A stretch of DNA of 64,000 nucleotides from Austropuccinia psidii (GCA_023105745.1 JALGQZ010000009.1:45041967-45105966), one strand, 5' to 3'. Shown: positions 1 to 11,346, numbered from the stretch's first letter. Notes: generated by a model from the letters alone, not told the origin. Made by a program: numbers and translations.

Positions 1-1191
1 ATTTCTATTACATTCTTTGTTCATGTAAAAATTATTTATTGACTCCTTAGAGAAAATCCCTGCTTGTGTGAGAATAATTTTTGTAAGTGCCCCACCAAAA
101 ATTTGAGTGAGTATTTGTTTGTGTGAACCTGTTTTTTCAAAAATGCGCCAATAGTCACCATTACCGTCTCTTATATTTTCTTCTTCCATGGTTTAGAGCC
201 ATATAAAATCTTAACTGTAAAAATGTGGGAGGTTCCCACATGTAAGCAATTCACTCCAGATTCATGAGAAATTTCCTTTCCTATGGTCACACACTATTAA
301 TCTTAGTCATGTATTGAATTGTCAGAATTTTTGGCAACTTTCACAAGCATAAGGATTGGCGTGTGAATTGTCGGGAGCCTCCACAGGCATAAGAAATTGT
401 CAGCATTGTTGGAAACCTTCACAAGTGTAAGGATTGGCGTGTGAATTTTCAGAAGCCTGCACAGGTGTAAGGAATTTTTAGCATTGTCCACAAGCTTCAC
501 AAGCCTAAGGATTGGCGTGTGAATTGTTGGAAGCCTGCATGGGCATTAAGAATTTTTGGCATTTTGGCAACCTTTACAAGCATAAGGATTGGCATGTGAA
601 TTGTTGGGAGCCTGCACAGGCGTAAGAAATTGTCAGCATTGTTGGCAACCTTCACAAGCGTTGTGGAACTCCTTTTAGTGTGGGATTGGATGAGGCAGTC
701 CTTGAGGGGGAAATGACAGGTAAACAGTTTTGAATTGCTTAATGATCCTGTAACCAAGGGTGCTAAGGTTTATTAGCTGCACCTCTGAATATACTAAATG
801 ATCTCCCTATAGAGCTCACGAATCAATACTTAAACTTGTGGCTTTACAACTAGAGAAGACTTTCAGCAGTCTCTATCAGACCTACTCAATTGTTAGATAA
901 ATAACTTATATGATTACTATATATATGGTACATGGCTGAATACCACTATTTTATAGGTTAAAGGTAATATTTAAATATAAATTTAGTATTTATAATATAA
1001 AATAATATAGATATATGATATTTTAAACTATATATGTTTATTTATACTTTTAGGTTAATTATTGATTATAAGGTTCATTAACAATATAAAAAATAGAATA
1101 TACTGGAGATAATACTATAATATTTTTCTTTTATTATAGAAGGGTGGGTTTTTATTTTTATTGATTTGTTTTTTAAGGGATCTTATGACCA
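1..1191. other. Non-coding left flank of element A
   Basis: No credible gene is visible. The stretch is AT-rich apart from the minisatellite array at about 310-670, and only short open frames produced by the array occur. Bases 1192-1196 (ATATA) are the left target duplication of element A. Confidence 0.6.
310..670. repeat. Minisatellite array 1 (about 40-bp monomer)
   Basis: Imperfect tandem copies of a roughly 39-40 bp monomer. Two alternating variants give a dimer of about 79 bp, one built on CACAAGCGTAAGGATTGGCG and the other on CACAGGCGTAAGGAATT. The same superfamily occurs at 8880-9545 and, in another variant, at 16582-17345. Open frames through it are by-products of the period. Confidence 0.85.
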
Positions 1192-1196
1192 ATATA

Positions 1197-2618
1197 TGTC
1201 AGCCTGTGACTCAAAACCAGAGCACAAGCATGACAGCCAATATACCATAAATCAATGGTATAGCCAAGATACCACCAAAACATGGAACTGAGCCAAATCA
1301 GCTCAAAAGGTATCAAACAAAGGAGGAAACTCACCCCTTTCTGAAAATATAAGTCTTATCACCATAGGACAAGAAATAACAAAGTTATTCCTGCTCAAAG
1401 TTATTGCTGAGCATAAACCTTAATTTTCACCTCTTATATAAAGTCTAGAAGGAGAGGCTTAACCCCATCAAATGGGTACTCAAAATGAAGCTCTAAGCCA
1501 GGGCTATTCAATGGTACCAGCCAAACTGAGCTAGCACCAGTATTACTTGAGTTATGGTCAAATTCAGGCCAAATAAGGGTGAACAAAACATTCACCTCTC
1601 ATCTAACTTCTACAGTTTTAGTGTGGGATACTTGAAGTGGGGTCTCGTTGGAAAGAGCACAATCAGGGCTATCTGATGGTGCCATTCACTTCTTCATATC
1701 TCAACCATAACAGAAGTTATGATTCAAACAAGCTCAATACAGCTTTTTGCCCAAGCCACGCCTATGTACAAAAAACCTTGTACATGGGATAACTTTGTCA
1801 TATTTAATGATAACCATACCAAATTGTGTATCATTGTGTAGAGCTCATACAGGGCTATCCAATGAACCAACTTTGAGCATGATATCTCAACAACTGACAG
1901 AGTTATGGCTGTTTGAAGGTTATACTCCCACAATATGGCCAATACAGCTGTATTATGACAGGATACAGTTGTACTCTGATTATGAGGTGTCAAACAGACG
2001 CTGAAGCTTATTTATACTTCAATACCTCATAGCTAAGTCAAATACAGAGGTCCATACAGGTTCTGTACAGTTTCTGACGCGTCAGGAGCACCAGAATACA
2101 CCTGTAAAGTCCATTGGTGAAAATGTTCACCCTGTATAGGGTAAAACTGACTACTTGTGGTTCTAAAACCACATTTCAACCCAATACTAGCCTGTATTGA
2201 GTGTATAGAACCACAAACCAGCCCACAGTAGTGAAAGTTTTCACTCTGTGGTCGTGTGCAGAGGTAAACCACCTCCCACTACCCCAGAACAAGATAAAAG
2301 GAGGCTTTGCCTCACCAGGAAGCAAATTAAGCATCCTGTTCTTGATATTCTTACGTGGTATAACTTCTTAAAAAGGAAGTGATACTATTAGATTTTAACA
2401 GGTATACTTTAAAGTAAGTATTGTAGGGTTTGCTATTGTAAACCAACAGGCAAACACTGCACCCAGGGCTATCAGCAGTACTCACCATCACTAAATTATT
2501 TTAGTATAGCCCTTTTCACTCATATTCTCACTCTAAATATAATCATTATTTTCGTGTCACACTCAGAGTTATAGCTTTTATTATCTCTCTGAAGCTATAT
2601 CATAGAGTCACCATGACA
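1197..2618 (+). repeat. 5' LTR of element A (family A)
   Basis: It starts TGTCAGCCTGTGACTC and ends CATGACA. It aligns over its full length with 5977-7398 with scattered substitutions and no length difference. Related family-A LTRs lie at 11879-13308 (+), 18789-20225 (-) and 25300-26738 (-). A perfect 14-bp palindrome AATACAGCTGTATT sits at 1941-1954. Confidence 0.93.
2291..2301 (+). promoter_or_regulatory. TATA-like box in the family-A LTR
   Basis: AAGATAAAAGG lies about 320 bp from the LTR 3' end and is repeated at 7071-7081 in the 3' LTR and, as GGATAAAAGG, in the solo LTR near 12971. It is the only conserved TATA-like word I see in the promoter part of this LTR. Its role is inferred from position. 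Confidence 0.45.
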
Positions 2619-2635
2619 TTTTGGGGGCCTGGCCA
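2619..2635 (+). other. Primer-binding-site-like block of element A
   Basis: TTTTGGGGGCCTGGCCA starts immediately after the 5' LTR. Nearly the same block follows the LTRs of F (36962), G (63719) and C (18788 reading leftward), although these LTRs are otherwise unlike. The position is right for a minus-strand primer site. I could not assign the tRNA. Confidence 0.6.
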
Positions 2636-2956
2636 GGTTCTTTACCTGTTTTAGACGAAATTCTAGCTTGTTTTCACTATTTTTAGCTAATTTTCATGCC
2701 TTTTAAAGTTATTATATTTGTTTTCTTGCTTATTTTCACTTTTTTGAAACCATAAGAAGCCCTGAAGGGAATTCATTTCGTGGTTTTTCTCTATTCTGTT
2801 TTTTTTTACTCACAAAAAAAATATATTAAAAACAAAAAAAAATAAAATAAAAAATCAAAAAAACTGTATACATATCCTTTTTTGAAAAAATAATATTTTT
2901 TCATTTTTTGAAGAGTTATAAATATATAATTTATATTTATAAAATATTCTCTTTTT

Positions 2957-3776
2957 ATAATAAAATAAAAACCATATTTTATTATTGTTTTTTTTTCATA
3001 ATATATACAAAGTATATATTATTTGAATTTTTCTTGAAGAAAAACTCTGATAATTCATTTTTTCACCCAAATTGGCGTGAAAAATTGATTATTATCATTA
3101 TTATTGATAATACCAATAATTATACTTAATAATAAAATAAAAACCATATTTTATTATTGTTTTTTTTTCATAAGATATACAAAGTATATTATTTGAATTT
3201 TTCTTGAAGAAAAACTCTGATAATTCTTTTTTTCACCCAAATTGGCGTGAAAAACTGATTATTATCATTATTATTGATAATACCAATAATAATACTTCAT
3301 AATAAAATAAAAACCATATTTTATTATTGTTTTTTTCATAATATATACAAAGTATATATTATTTGAATTTTTCTTACAGAAAAACTCTGATAATTCATTT
3401 TTTCACCCAAATTGGCGTGAAAAATTGATTATTATCATTATTATTGATAATTTCAATAATAATACTCAATAATAAAATACAAATCATATTTTATTATTGA
3501 TCTTTTTTTCATAATATATACAAGGTATATATTGTTTGAATTTTTCTTAGAGAAAAACTCTTATAATTCTTTTTTTTGCCCAAATTGGCGTGAAAAATTG
3601 ATTATTATCATTACTATTGATAATTTCAATAGTAATACTTCATAATAAAATACAAACCATATTTTATTATTAATCTTTTTAATATATACAGAGTATATAT
3701 TGGGGAGAGTTGATTGATATTTATTATTGATATTTTCAATAATAACTTGTCCAAAGTGACTTATAAATCCTAACAA
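2957..3776 (+). repeat. About 170-bp tandem repeats in the leader of element A
   Basis: Five near-complete units with starts near 2959, 3131, 3301, 3471 and 3644, so a period of about 170-173 bp. Each carries AATAAAATAMAAAYCATATT, a CCCAAATTGGCGTGAAAAA block and an AT-rich inverted repeat around TTATCATTATTATTGATAA. They fill the untranslated leader ahead of the gag frames. Confidence 0.88.
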
Positions 3777-3846
3777 AAGGATTCAATCAACTAGCTGAAA
3801 CTCTCACTTTACAAATCAGAAATGATACCACCTCATTCCAAAGACT

Positions 3847-4194
3847 TTGGATTTCCAAGGGATTATTCGTTACAAAGAGAAACAACCATCAGTTGGAATA
3901 GAGGCCTGGAAAAGAGAGAAGTTGAAGTTGTTCAAAGTCATAAAAAATGGCAAAATGAACCTTTCTACACCTTCCAAGATGGGTTTCAACAGCAAACCTC
4001 CAGGAATGGCTTGCATAGAACAGTTTGTTCTAACCCATGAAATCTTCCAAGAAATTCTCCAATGGGGAATGGCAGACAGGGAATTCAAACCAGATTCCCA
4101 CTACAAAAAACTTGTAGAAAGTATTCAGAAGATTTCCCTCAAAGAGATACTCTTCAAAGAACTTATCATAGACAAGAAATGGAACAAGAGCTAA
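3847..4194 (+). CDS. Element A gag ORF1 (Gag N-terminal part)
   Basis: A 115-residue frame. Its C-terminal half contains a Gag N-terminal helical region ending in a short segment (ILFKELIIDKKWN) that matches in layout the GWNP-containing segment at 38080-38110 in element F, and it resembles the gag start of element C. It overlaps the following 630-codon frame, which lies in the -1 frame relative to it. The same ORF1 to ORF2 relation occurs in element F. The two could be joined by -1 frameshifting or made separately; the sequence does not decide. Start at the ATG of 3847; another Met codon lies downstream. Confidence 0.6.
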   Translation: MDFQGIIRYKEKQPSVGIEAWKREKLKLFKVIKNGKMNLSTPSKMGFNSKPPGMACIEQFVLTHEIFQEILQWGMADREFKPDSHYKKLVESIQKISLKEILFKELIIDKKWNKS

Positions 4195-5954
4195 CACACT
4201 CTGAACCTTTCAGGCTCATGAGGACTGGTAACCCAACCAGACTCCCTAGTGGCTTCACACCACTCAGGCACCAGCAGATCAGTGACCAAGAGTCACTATA
4301 CTTTCCAATCCAAGATAGAATCCAGGAGAGGAAGAGGATCATAAGGCAAGAACAAGACTTCTTTCAACCAGAGGCTGAAAGAGTCAGATCCTATGATCCA
4401 GAAATTGTTGGACCTGTTGCAAGAAGTACAAAGAAACAACAAACAGTTGTAAACACTTCTAATGCACCTAGCAGCCCTATGATAAGGAATGATATCTCCA
4501 CTCAGATGAAACACAATGTTGTGATACCTGAGAGTACCATAAGTAGTAATACTCTATGGTTACAATTTTCCCAATTTGTAGAACAAACTCAAAAAGAGTT
4601 TGAAAGACTCCATGAAAGTATGTCAAGGTTACAAGAGGCTTGTACCTTACAAACCAAAACTATTCATACTCTTCAAGAGGACTATATTGAATTATATAAA
4701 GCCTCAGAAGATTCCAAAAGAAGACTAAATCAAGTCTTGGAGGAGCAAAATTACTGCAAAAGGGAAAGGGAATACCTGGATCAAGATATTGACAAATTGT
4801 TCAATTTCTGCCAAAAAATGAAACCCCAAACACAAGGGCATGTTTCTGGAAGCACCCCATACCACCAGGAAGACATCAAACCAGATTCTTTATTGGTGAA
4901 TAAGGCAAGGTCTCCATCAAAATACCAGGATGGAGATAATATGTCTTATACTGAAAAGCAAGCCTTGAAACAGCTTCCTGAGGCCTCAAGCTGGCCCAAA
5001 TTCTTTGGAACTGGAGAATATGATCATATGGAACTCATAGATTATATTGATGGACTCTTCACTGATGTACCAAGTATACCAGATTACTGGATTACTGCCA
5101 GACTAAATACAGCTTTTAAAGGACATGCTAGTATTTGGTACACACAAATGAAAGAAATGCATGGCAGAAGAAACTGGCCATGGTGGAGGAGCCAAATAAT
5201 CCAAAAGTACAGAAATGATACATGGATATGGCAGAAAACCCTTTCATTTGGAAATGATAGATACACAGTGGACAAAGATCCATATGATTGGTGTCTGAGA
5301 CAGTCAAAAAGGTTAATAGCCATTGACCCTCACATAACAACAGAAATGAGAAATCACAAACTGTTGACCAAACTAACAGGAGACTTAGAACATGCAGTAA
5401 AATGCAGATGCTCCAAAGAATCCACCCTGGATCAAATATCCAATACTTTGCAAGAAGTAAGGATTAGAACATCTATTGGTAGATACAATAACCATAGTAC
5501 TGCTGATAACAGGGAGAATCCAACCCTGGAAGCCAAAGAAACTCATGATTCAGATTCTGAAATCACAACAGGATTTCACAATTGTGATCCACCCAATCAC
5601 TATGCAGAAAATTCTCCCAAAGACAGGGAAGAGATATTTGCAAGAGAGGAAGAAACAACAAAAGACCAAGAAGGTCATGAATCTGACTCTGATAGTGTGG
5701 GGAATGGCTGTGGAAATAATTCATACAGTGAGCCTAACCCCCATGAGGAATATTTGGTGGAATTTAAGAACCATGCAATAGAGGAAATTGGTTCAGTCCA
5801 TTCCCAAAGGAGGAAACCAATGATCAAACACCTGGATGGTTTGAAACATAAGCCACCAGACAGGGATGGTATGACAACGAGAGAATTGTTGGCTCAAGGT
5901 CACATGAACCATGCTAATACCTCCAAGAAGAGAGGAAAGTCTCATCAACAATGA
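4062..5954 (+). CDS. Element A gag ORF2 (capsid-type Gag, eroded zinc knuckle)
   Basis: An uninterrupted 630-codon frame. Residues about 45-310 are polar with a probable coiled coil near 165-245. Residues about 310-480 form a retrotransposon Gag core with the marks GTGEYDHMELIDYIDG, WWRSQII and LEHAVKCRCS, collinear with element F Gag (GEGEYDHMSFIKTID, WWKHEMI, LEHALRSRC). Near 505-518 the residues F-x2-C-x4-H-x4-S keep exact CCHC knuckle spacing, but the first and last Cys are replaced. The last 110 residues are acidic then basic. The frame stops 22 bp before the 3' LTR. The real protein probably begins near residue 45, where overlap with ORF1 ends. Confidence 0.82.
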   Translation: MGNGRQGIQTRFPLQKTCRKYSEDFPQRDTLQRTYHRQEMEQELTHSEPFRLMRTGNPTRLPSGFTPLRHQQISDQESLYFPIQDRIQERKRIIRQEQDFFQPEAERVRSYDPEIVGPVARSTKKQQTVVNTSNAPSSPMIRNDISTQMKHNVVIPESTISSNTLWLQFSQFVEQTQKEFERLHESMSRLQEACTLQTKTIHTLQEDYIELYKASEDSKRRLNQVLEEQNYCKREREYLDQDIDKLFNFCQKMKPQTQGHVSGSTPYHQEDIKPDSLLVNKARSPSKYQDGDNMSYTEKQALKQLPEASSWPKFFGTGEYDHMELIDYIDGLFTDVPSIPDYWITARLNTAFKGHASIWYTQMKEMHGRRNWPWWRSQIIQKYRNDTWIWQKTLSFGNDRYTVDKDPYDWCLRQSKRLIAIDPHITTEMRNHKLLTKLTGDLEHAVKCRCSKESTLDQISNTLQEVRIRTSIGRYNNHSTADNRENPTLEAKETHDSDSEITTGFHNCDPPNHYAENSPKDREEIFAREEETTKDQEGHESDSDSVGNGCGNNSYSEPNPHEEYLVEFKNHAIEEIGSVHSQRRKPMIKHLDGLKHKPPDRDGMTTRELLAQGHMNHANTSKKRGKSHQQ

Positions 5955-5962
5955 GCCTTTTT

Positions 5963-5976
5963 TTAGAGGGAGGGTA
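5963..5976 (+). other. Polypurine tract of element A
   Basis: TTAGAGGGAGGGTA directly before the 3' LTR, the expected plus-strand primer position. The gag stop codon is just upstream. Confidence 0.8.
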
Positions 5977-7398
5977 TGTCAGCCTGTGACTCAAAACCAG
6001 AGCACAAGCATGACAGCCAATATACCATAAATCAATGGTATAGCCAAGATACCACCAAAACATGGAGCTGAGCCAAATCAGCTCAAAAGGTATCAAAAGA
6101 AGGAGGAAACTCACCCCTTTCCAAAAATATAAGTCCCATCACCACAGAACAAGAAATAACAAAGTTATTCCTGCTCAAAGTTATTGCTGAGCATAAACCT
6201 TAATTATCACCTCTCATCTAAAATCTAGAAGGAGAGGCTTAACCCCATCAAATGGGTACTCAAAATGAAGCTCTAAGCCAGGGCTATCCAATGGTACCAG
6301 CCAAACTGAGCTAGCACCAGTATTACTTGAGTTATGGTCAAATTCAGGCCAAATAAGGGTGAACAAAACATTCACCTCTCATCTAACTTCTACAGTTTTA
6401 GTGTGGGATACTTGAAGTGGGGTCTCGTTGGAAAGAGCACAATCAGGGCTATCTGATGGTGCCATTCACTTCTTCATATCTCAACCATAACAGAAGTTAT
6501 GAGGCAAACAAGCTCAATACAGATTTTTGCCCAAACCACGCCTATGTACAAAAAACCTTGTACATGGGATAACTTTGTCATATTTAATGATAACCATACC
6601 AAATTGTGTATCATTGTGTAGAGCCCATACAGGGCTATCCAATGAACCAACTTTGAGCATGATATCTCAACAACTGACAGAGTTATGGCTGTTTGAAGGT
6701 TATAATCCCACAATATGGCCAATACAGCTGTATTATGACAGGATACAGTTGTACTCTGATTATGAGGTGTCAAACAGACGCTGAAGCTTATTTATACGTC
6801 AATACCTCATAGCTAAGTCAAATACAGAGGTCCATACAGGTTCTGTACAGTTTCTGACGCGTCAGGAGCACCAGAATACACCTGTAAAGTCCATTGGTGA
6901 AAATGTTCACCCTGTATAGGGTAAAACTGACTACTTGTGGTTCTAAAACCACATTTCAACCCAATACTAGCCTGTATTGAGTGTATAGAACCACAAACCA
7001 GCCCACAGTAGTGAAAATTTTCACTCTGTGGTCGTGTGCAGAGGTAAACCACCTCCCACTACCCCAGAACAAGATAAAAGGAGGCTTTGCCTCACCAGGA
7101 AGCAAATTAAGCATCCTGTTCTTGATATTCTTACGTGGTATAACTTCTTAAAAAGGAAGTGATACTCTTAGAATTTAACAGGTATACTTTAAAGTAAGTA
7201 TTGTAGGGTTTGCTATTGTAAACCAACAGGCAAACACTGCACCCAGGGCTATCAGCAGTACTCACCATCACTAAATTATTTTAGTATAGCCCTTTTCACT
7301 CATATTCTCACTCTAAATATAATCATTATTTTCGTGTCAAACTCAGAGTCATAGCTTTTATTATCTCTCTGAAGCTATATCATAGAGTCACCCTGACA
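5977..7398 (+). repeat. 3' LTR of element A (family A)
   Basis: 1422 bp, the same length and ends as the 5' LTR with scattered substitutions. It ends CTGACA and is followed by the ATATA duplication. The 14-bp palindrome is at 6721-6734 and the TATA-like word at 7071-7081. Confidence 0.93.
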
Positions 7399-7403
7399 AT
7401 ATA

Positions 7404-8879
7404 GCTTATAATACTTCTTTGATGAGAATATATATTCCTTAATGGATTCAGGATTTAGTAATGATAAGGATAAGATAGCTATTAATATTAGCTCTAATAA
7501 TGATAACTTCTTTGAGCAGTACTCTATGACTACTACTAATATTCATTATGATAATACTATTTATGCAATATTAAACTCTTTCATTAATACTGTAAATACT
7601 TTCTTCTATCAATAATTTCTGACTACTAATATATGCTTCTGAGCTTTTCTACTGAGCTTTATTATTTTATTTTGCTAGTTATCCTACTAGAATAGGGATG
7701 GATGGATCCTTTTGATTGAGGATTAGATTTCCATTTTTTTGCAGAAATACTTCCATGAGCATGGGGGAAAATGAGGGAGAAAGGCCCTCTATTTATATTC
7801 TTTGAGCCCTCCATAGAGGCACTTAAAAACAGGGGACGTACAAAAATTTTACCTTGAAGTATTTTAGCTGGTGAGTGTTTTTGAAATGGTGTCATTTGAT
7901 AAAGATATTGCACCATATGTTTGGATTATTGCATCATTCTGAACTTTTTTGATGTTTATGCACAGCCTTGAGCTAATTTTGAGATGGTGTCATTGGATCA
8001 AGACATTGCACCATATGTTTGGTATATTGCACCATATTTTAAAGCTTTATTTTTAATTAATTAAACTTTAATATTATTATGCACAGCCTTGAGGGAATTC
8101 AGCTGGTGAGTAACTTGGAGATAGTGTCATTTGGTAGAGATATTGCACCATATGTTTGGTAAATTGCATCATTTCCTGAGTGATTATGTAATATGAGATG
8201 TTTTTTCTGGTGATTATTATGTTGGATGGTGTCATTTGACTTGATTATTGCATCATTTATTTGGTCAATTGCACCATTTTTCATTCTTTTGATTATGTAG
8301 TATTTTTAAAATCTATTTGGTGTTAATTTGGATATGAGTTGATTTAGTACAATTATTGCATCATTTGTTTGTATTGTGATTGACCATTGATGCAATTCTT
8401 TCCAGCCTATATGGAACTTTCTATGCATGAAGTTAATTAAGGTTTTATTCAATTCTATCTTTTTTATACAATGGATGTGTATTAATACTTTTTTAGTTGA
8501 TCTTATTACATAAAATCATTTTGGTGGGTGTAATTCTTAGTAATCTAATGTTTTTGGTGGTTTTAGGATGAATGTAATGCTACATTGCTACCTTATATAT
8601 GTAATTTTGAGTTTCTGTCTGTATTTAACTAAACTTTTTTGTTTTTTTGAAGCTTATTTTTAAGCTATTCTGTATATATCGATATAGTTTAATCAATGTT
8701 TAATTATTGAATTATAAAAATCTTGAGGTTATTTCTATAATGACTGCTAAGGTCTTCCTTTATTCAATACTATCCATGTTACTTTTTAGTTTATGTGATT
8801 GTGAAATTGTCCTTTGAGCTGAGATATCCTAAATTGACCATTTAAGTTTTGATATTTTGAAATTTTCACCCTCAATGTG
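7404..8879. other. Non-coding AT-rich stretch with diverged repeats
   Basis: No gene is supported. Between about 7885 and 8390 a diverged motif recurs at spacings of about 95-140 bp (near 7889, 7984, 8122, 8225 and 8335): GGTGTCATTTG followed by ATTGCACCATATGTTTGG and ATTGCATCATT. It looks like an old tandem repeat. Confidence 0.5.
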
Positions 8880-9545
8880 CTTGAAGCTGGCACAGACAGG
8901 TATGGAATACCACAGCGTAAGGATTGACATGTGAATTGTTGCAAGCCTGTACAGGCGTAAGGAATTTTTAGCATTGTCGGCAACCTTCACAAGCATAAGG
9001 ATTGGCATGTGAAGTGTTGGAAGCCTGCACAGGCATAAGGAATTTTTAGCATTTTTGGGAAGTATTGGCATGTGAATTGTTGGGAGCCTGCACAGGCGTA
9101 AGAAATTGTCAGGATTGTTGGCAACCTTCACAAGTGTAAGGATTGGCATGTGAATTGTTGGCAGCCTGTACAGGTGTAAGGAATTTTTAGCATTGTCGGG
9201 AACCTTCACAAGCGTAAGGATTGGTGTGTGAATTGTCGGGAGCCTGCACAGGCGTAAGAAATTTTCAGGATTGTCAGGAACCTGCACAAGTGTCAGGATT
9301 TGTGTGTCAACCATTTGATGCCTGCACTGGAGTAAGAAAACTGTTAAATTGTTGGGAACCTGCAGAACGTAAGGAATTCCGTGGGAGGCCTCGGGATCCT
9401 GCACCGCTGTAGCAAGTTTTTGGAATTTTTGAGAGCTTGTACAAGCGTAACAATTTGCGTGTGAAGCGTTGGAAGCCCACACAGGCGTAAGCAACTTTTA
9501 GCATTGTTGGAACCTGCACAAGCATAAGGATTCACATGTGAAGCA
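8880..9545. repeat. Minisatellite array 2 (about 40-bp monomer)
   Basis: Tandem copies of the same 39-40 bp monomer pair as array 1, including ACAAGCGTAAGGATTGG and GCACAGGCGTAAG. Units become more diverged toward the right end. It lies just downstream (on the minus strand) of the dioxygenase pseudogene. Confidence 0.85.
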
Positions 9546-10882
9546 TTGGCATCCTGGACAAGAGCAACAAACCAGGACATATGTACAATGGCATGCCACT
9601 GTACATAATCCACTTCACCCCTTTTACATGTGAGACACCCCCTCTCCCACACTCCAAACCATCCAATCCTGGTGTATATTGTCCTCTGCCTTACCCCACC
9701 ATTATTTACCCATCACTCTGTAATTTCAACACACATGCAAATATCCTCATTTTTTGAATTGGCATGAGATTTTATGACCATCCCTTATTTGATAGCCCAC
9801 TCCCTTGCCAATATTATAATAGCCGTGGCTTTTTTGGCACATTGTTTTTGCCAACCTCTTTGAGCATTGTGCATAAATACCCACTAGTGTCGTGCTTTTA
9901 TTGTCCTGTGCTGGATCAGTATAATGAACAAATGTACTACTGGCCCACACTACCTGAATGAGCCCATGACAATCGGATAGATCAATCCAAAAATGCTCAT
10001 TTGGGAAAATCAATTTTTCTTCTGTACAACGCTTTGACACATCTCTTTGAATTTGGCCAGTCCGCTTATCAGCTTGAAACCACCATCCCGAAGGATACAG
10101 TGATGCATCCTTATCAAGATGAGGTGAGTTTTTGAATCCATTCATGGTGAAAGTGAGTGCGGAAGCAAACTTGCATGCACCCTGATTTGCGGGAATATTG
10201 CCTTCATAGTTGACTTGATCAAAAGACGGAACCCCCAATGAGTTGTATCAATTTTGAATCTTCTGAAATAAATTATCCCCAACATATCGTAAGGATTGAC
10301 CTAGAATGCAGCCCACCAAGCTAAGATTGGCACCTCCGTTCTGCCATTCATCTTTTGCATTTTCAATTTTCCTGACACTTCTGTACAGACCCAATTTTTC
10401 ATTCTTCGTGCTGCATTTGCGCCACCCAATTACAAAAATAAATCCCTCCAGTAAGTCTCCATTTGTTGCAATTGGGTCGGTGAATCTCCTTTTGCAAAAT
10501 AAGAATTGTGATAATTCATCCCATTGATTGACCATGACTTCACTCATTGTTGTGAATAGTCGGAATTCGACAAGGGAAATGAGTAATCCGGTTGAAGAGA
10601 AAATTGCCACATGGCCAAAGTGAATGCGTTTGATGTGATTGACATCCACAACCCTCCAAATTTCACTTGGGGTCATATTTGCTGATACTGGAATTGATAT
10701 TTGTGCTGTTGCGTGAGAGGAGGAAAACAACCTATTCATTTGGGTCTTTTGCACTCATTTGTCTTTTGGGATCTCCCACTATTCCCAAGTGGTTGAGGTA
10801 TCACTATGTGTTCAAGCAGACAAGATATCAGATACTGCTTCCTGCCATTTGAAGCTAAGGCTTTTTGAGTCCAGAATGGTGC

Positions 10883-11346
10883 TGTCACAATGCTGTCTGC
10901 CAGACCTCAGCAAAGGGAACTCTTGCCGAAAAGGCTATTAAACCGGTTGAAAGACCGATTAATACTGGCAAGTTGTAGATCACATTCCACCATGTGACAG
11001 TACCCCCGGGTTTAGAGCACTGCATCCCGAAGTGCATGTAACTGATGGTATTACCCATGTGACCCTCATGGAGTTACATTAGTCACAACAGGAGCCTACA
11101 AGGAACCCCCAAGGGGCGGAACCCTTGTACGCCAATGGAGCGGAAAACCCAGCGATTTCTGGTTGTTTGATTGAGACCCCTCCTTGTCTCCAACCGGAAT
11201 CGAACCCATGACGTTGGTAACCGGTTTATTGTCACAATGCTGTCTGCCAGACCTCAGCAAAGGGAACTCTTGCCGAAAAGGCTATTAAACCGGTTGAAAG
11301 ACCGATTAATACTGGCAAGTTGTAGATCACATTCCACCATGTGACA
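10883..11346. mobile_element. TRIM-like mini LTR element
   Basis: Two direct repeats of 117 bp (10883-10999 and 11230-11346), which I read as identical, start TGTCACA and end TGTGACA. They flank a 230-bp core, and the whole is flanked by a perfect 5-bp duplication GGTGC (10878-10882, 11347-11351). No coding capacity. On the minus strand the core contains GGTTCGATTCC (near 11199-11209), an exact RNA polymerase III B-box, so part may derive from a tRNA, although a full tRNA fold is not evident. It splits a codon of the oxygenase pseudogene. Confidence 0.88.

Larger units (their letters stand above)
1197..7398 (+). mobile_element. Element A: complete Gag-only LTR retrotransposon
   Basis: The element is 6202 bp long and flanked by a perfect 5-bp target duplication, ATATA (1192-1196 and 7399-7403). 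Both LTRs are 1422 bp, begin TGTCAG and end in ACA. A primer-site-like block follows the 5' LTR and a purine tract precedes the 3' LTR. The 3358-bp interior holds a tandem-repeat leader and two overlapping Gag frames. Only about 20 bp separate the second Gag frame from the 3' LTR, so there is no room for protease, reverse transcriptase or integrase. It is structurally a non-autonomous element. Its Gag core resembles that of element F, whose family is a plausible source of enzymes in trans (inference). Confidence 0.9.

Noticed and set aside
1724..2272. Conserved small proteins in family-A LTRs (about 80 residues, repeated at 6474-7052)
   Set aside because: They recur only because the LTR recurs; both strands are open at the same place and other LTR copies break the frames.
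10667..10941. Plus-strand short genes between 10306 and 10941
   Set aside because: They are opposite-strand openings of the oxygenase coding remnant, which has recognisable protein motifs on the minus strand.
11130..11229. A tRNA gene on the minus strand
   Set aside because: Only the B-box word is good. The T-stem bases do not pair properly and no A-box or acceptor stem is visible at the right distance.
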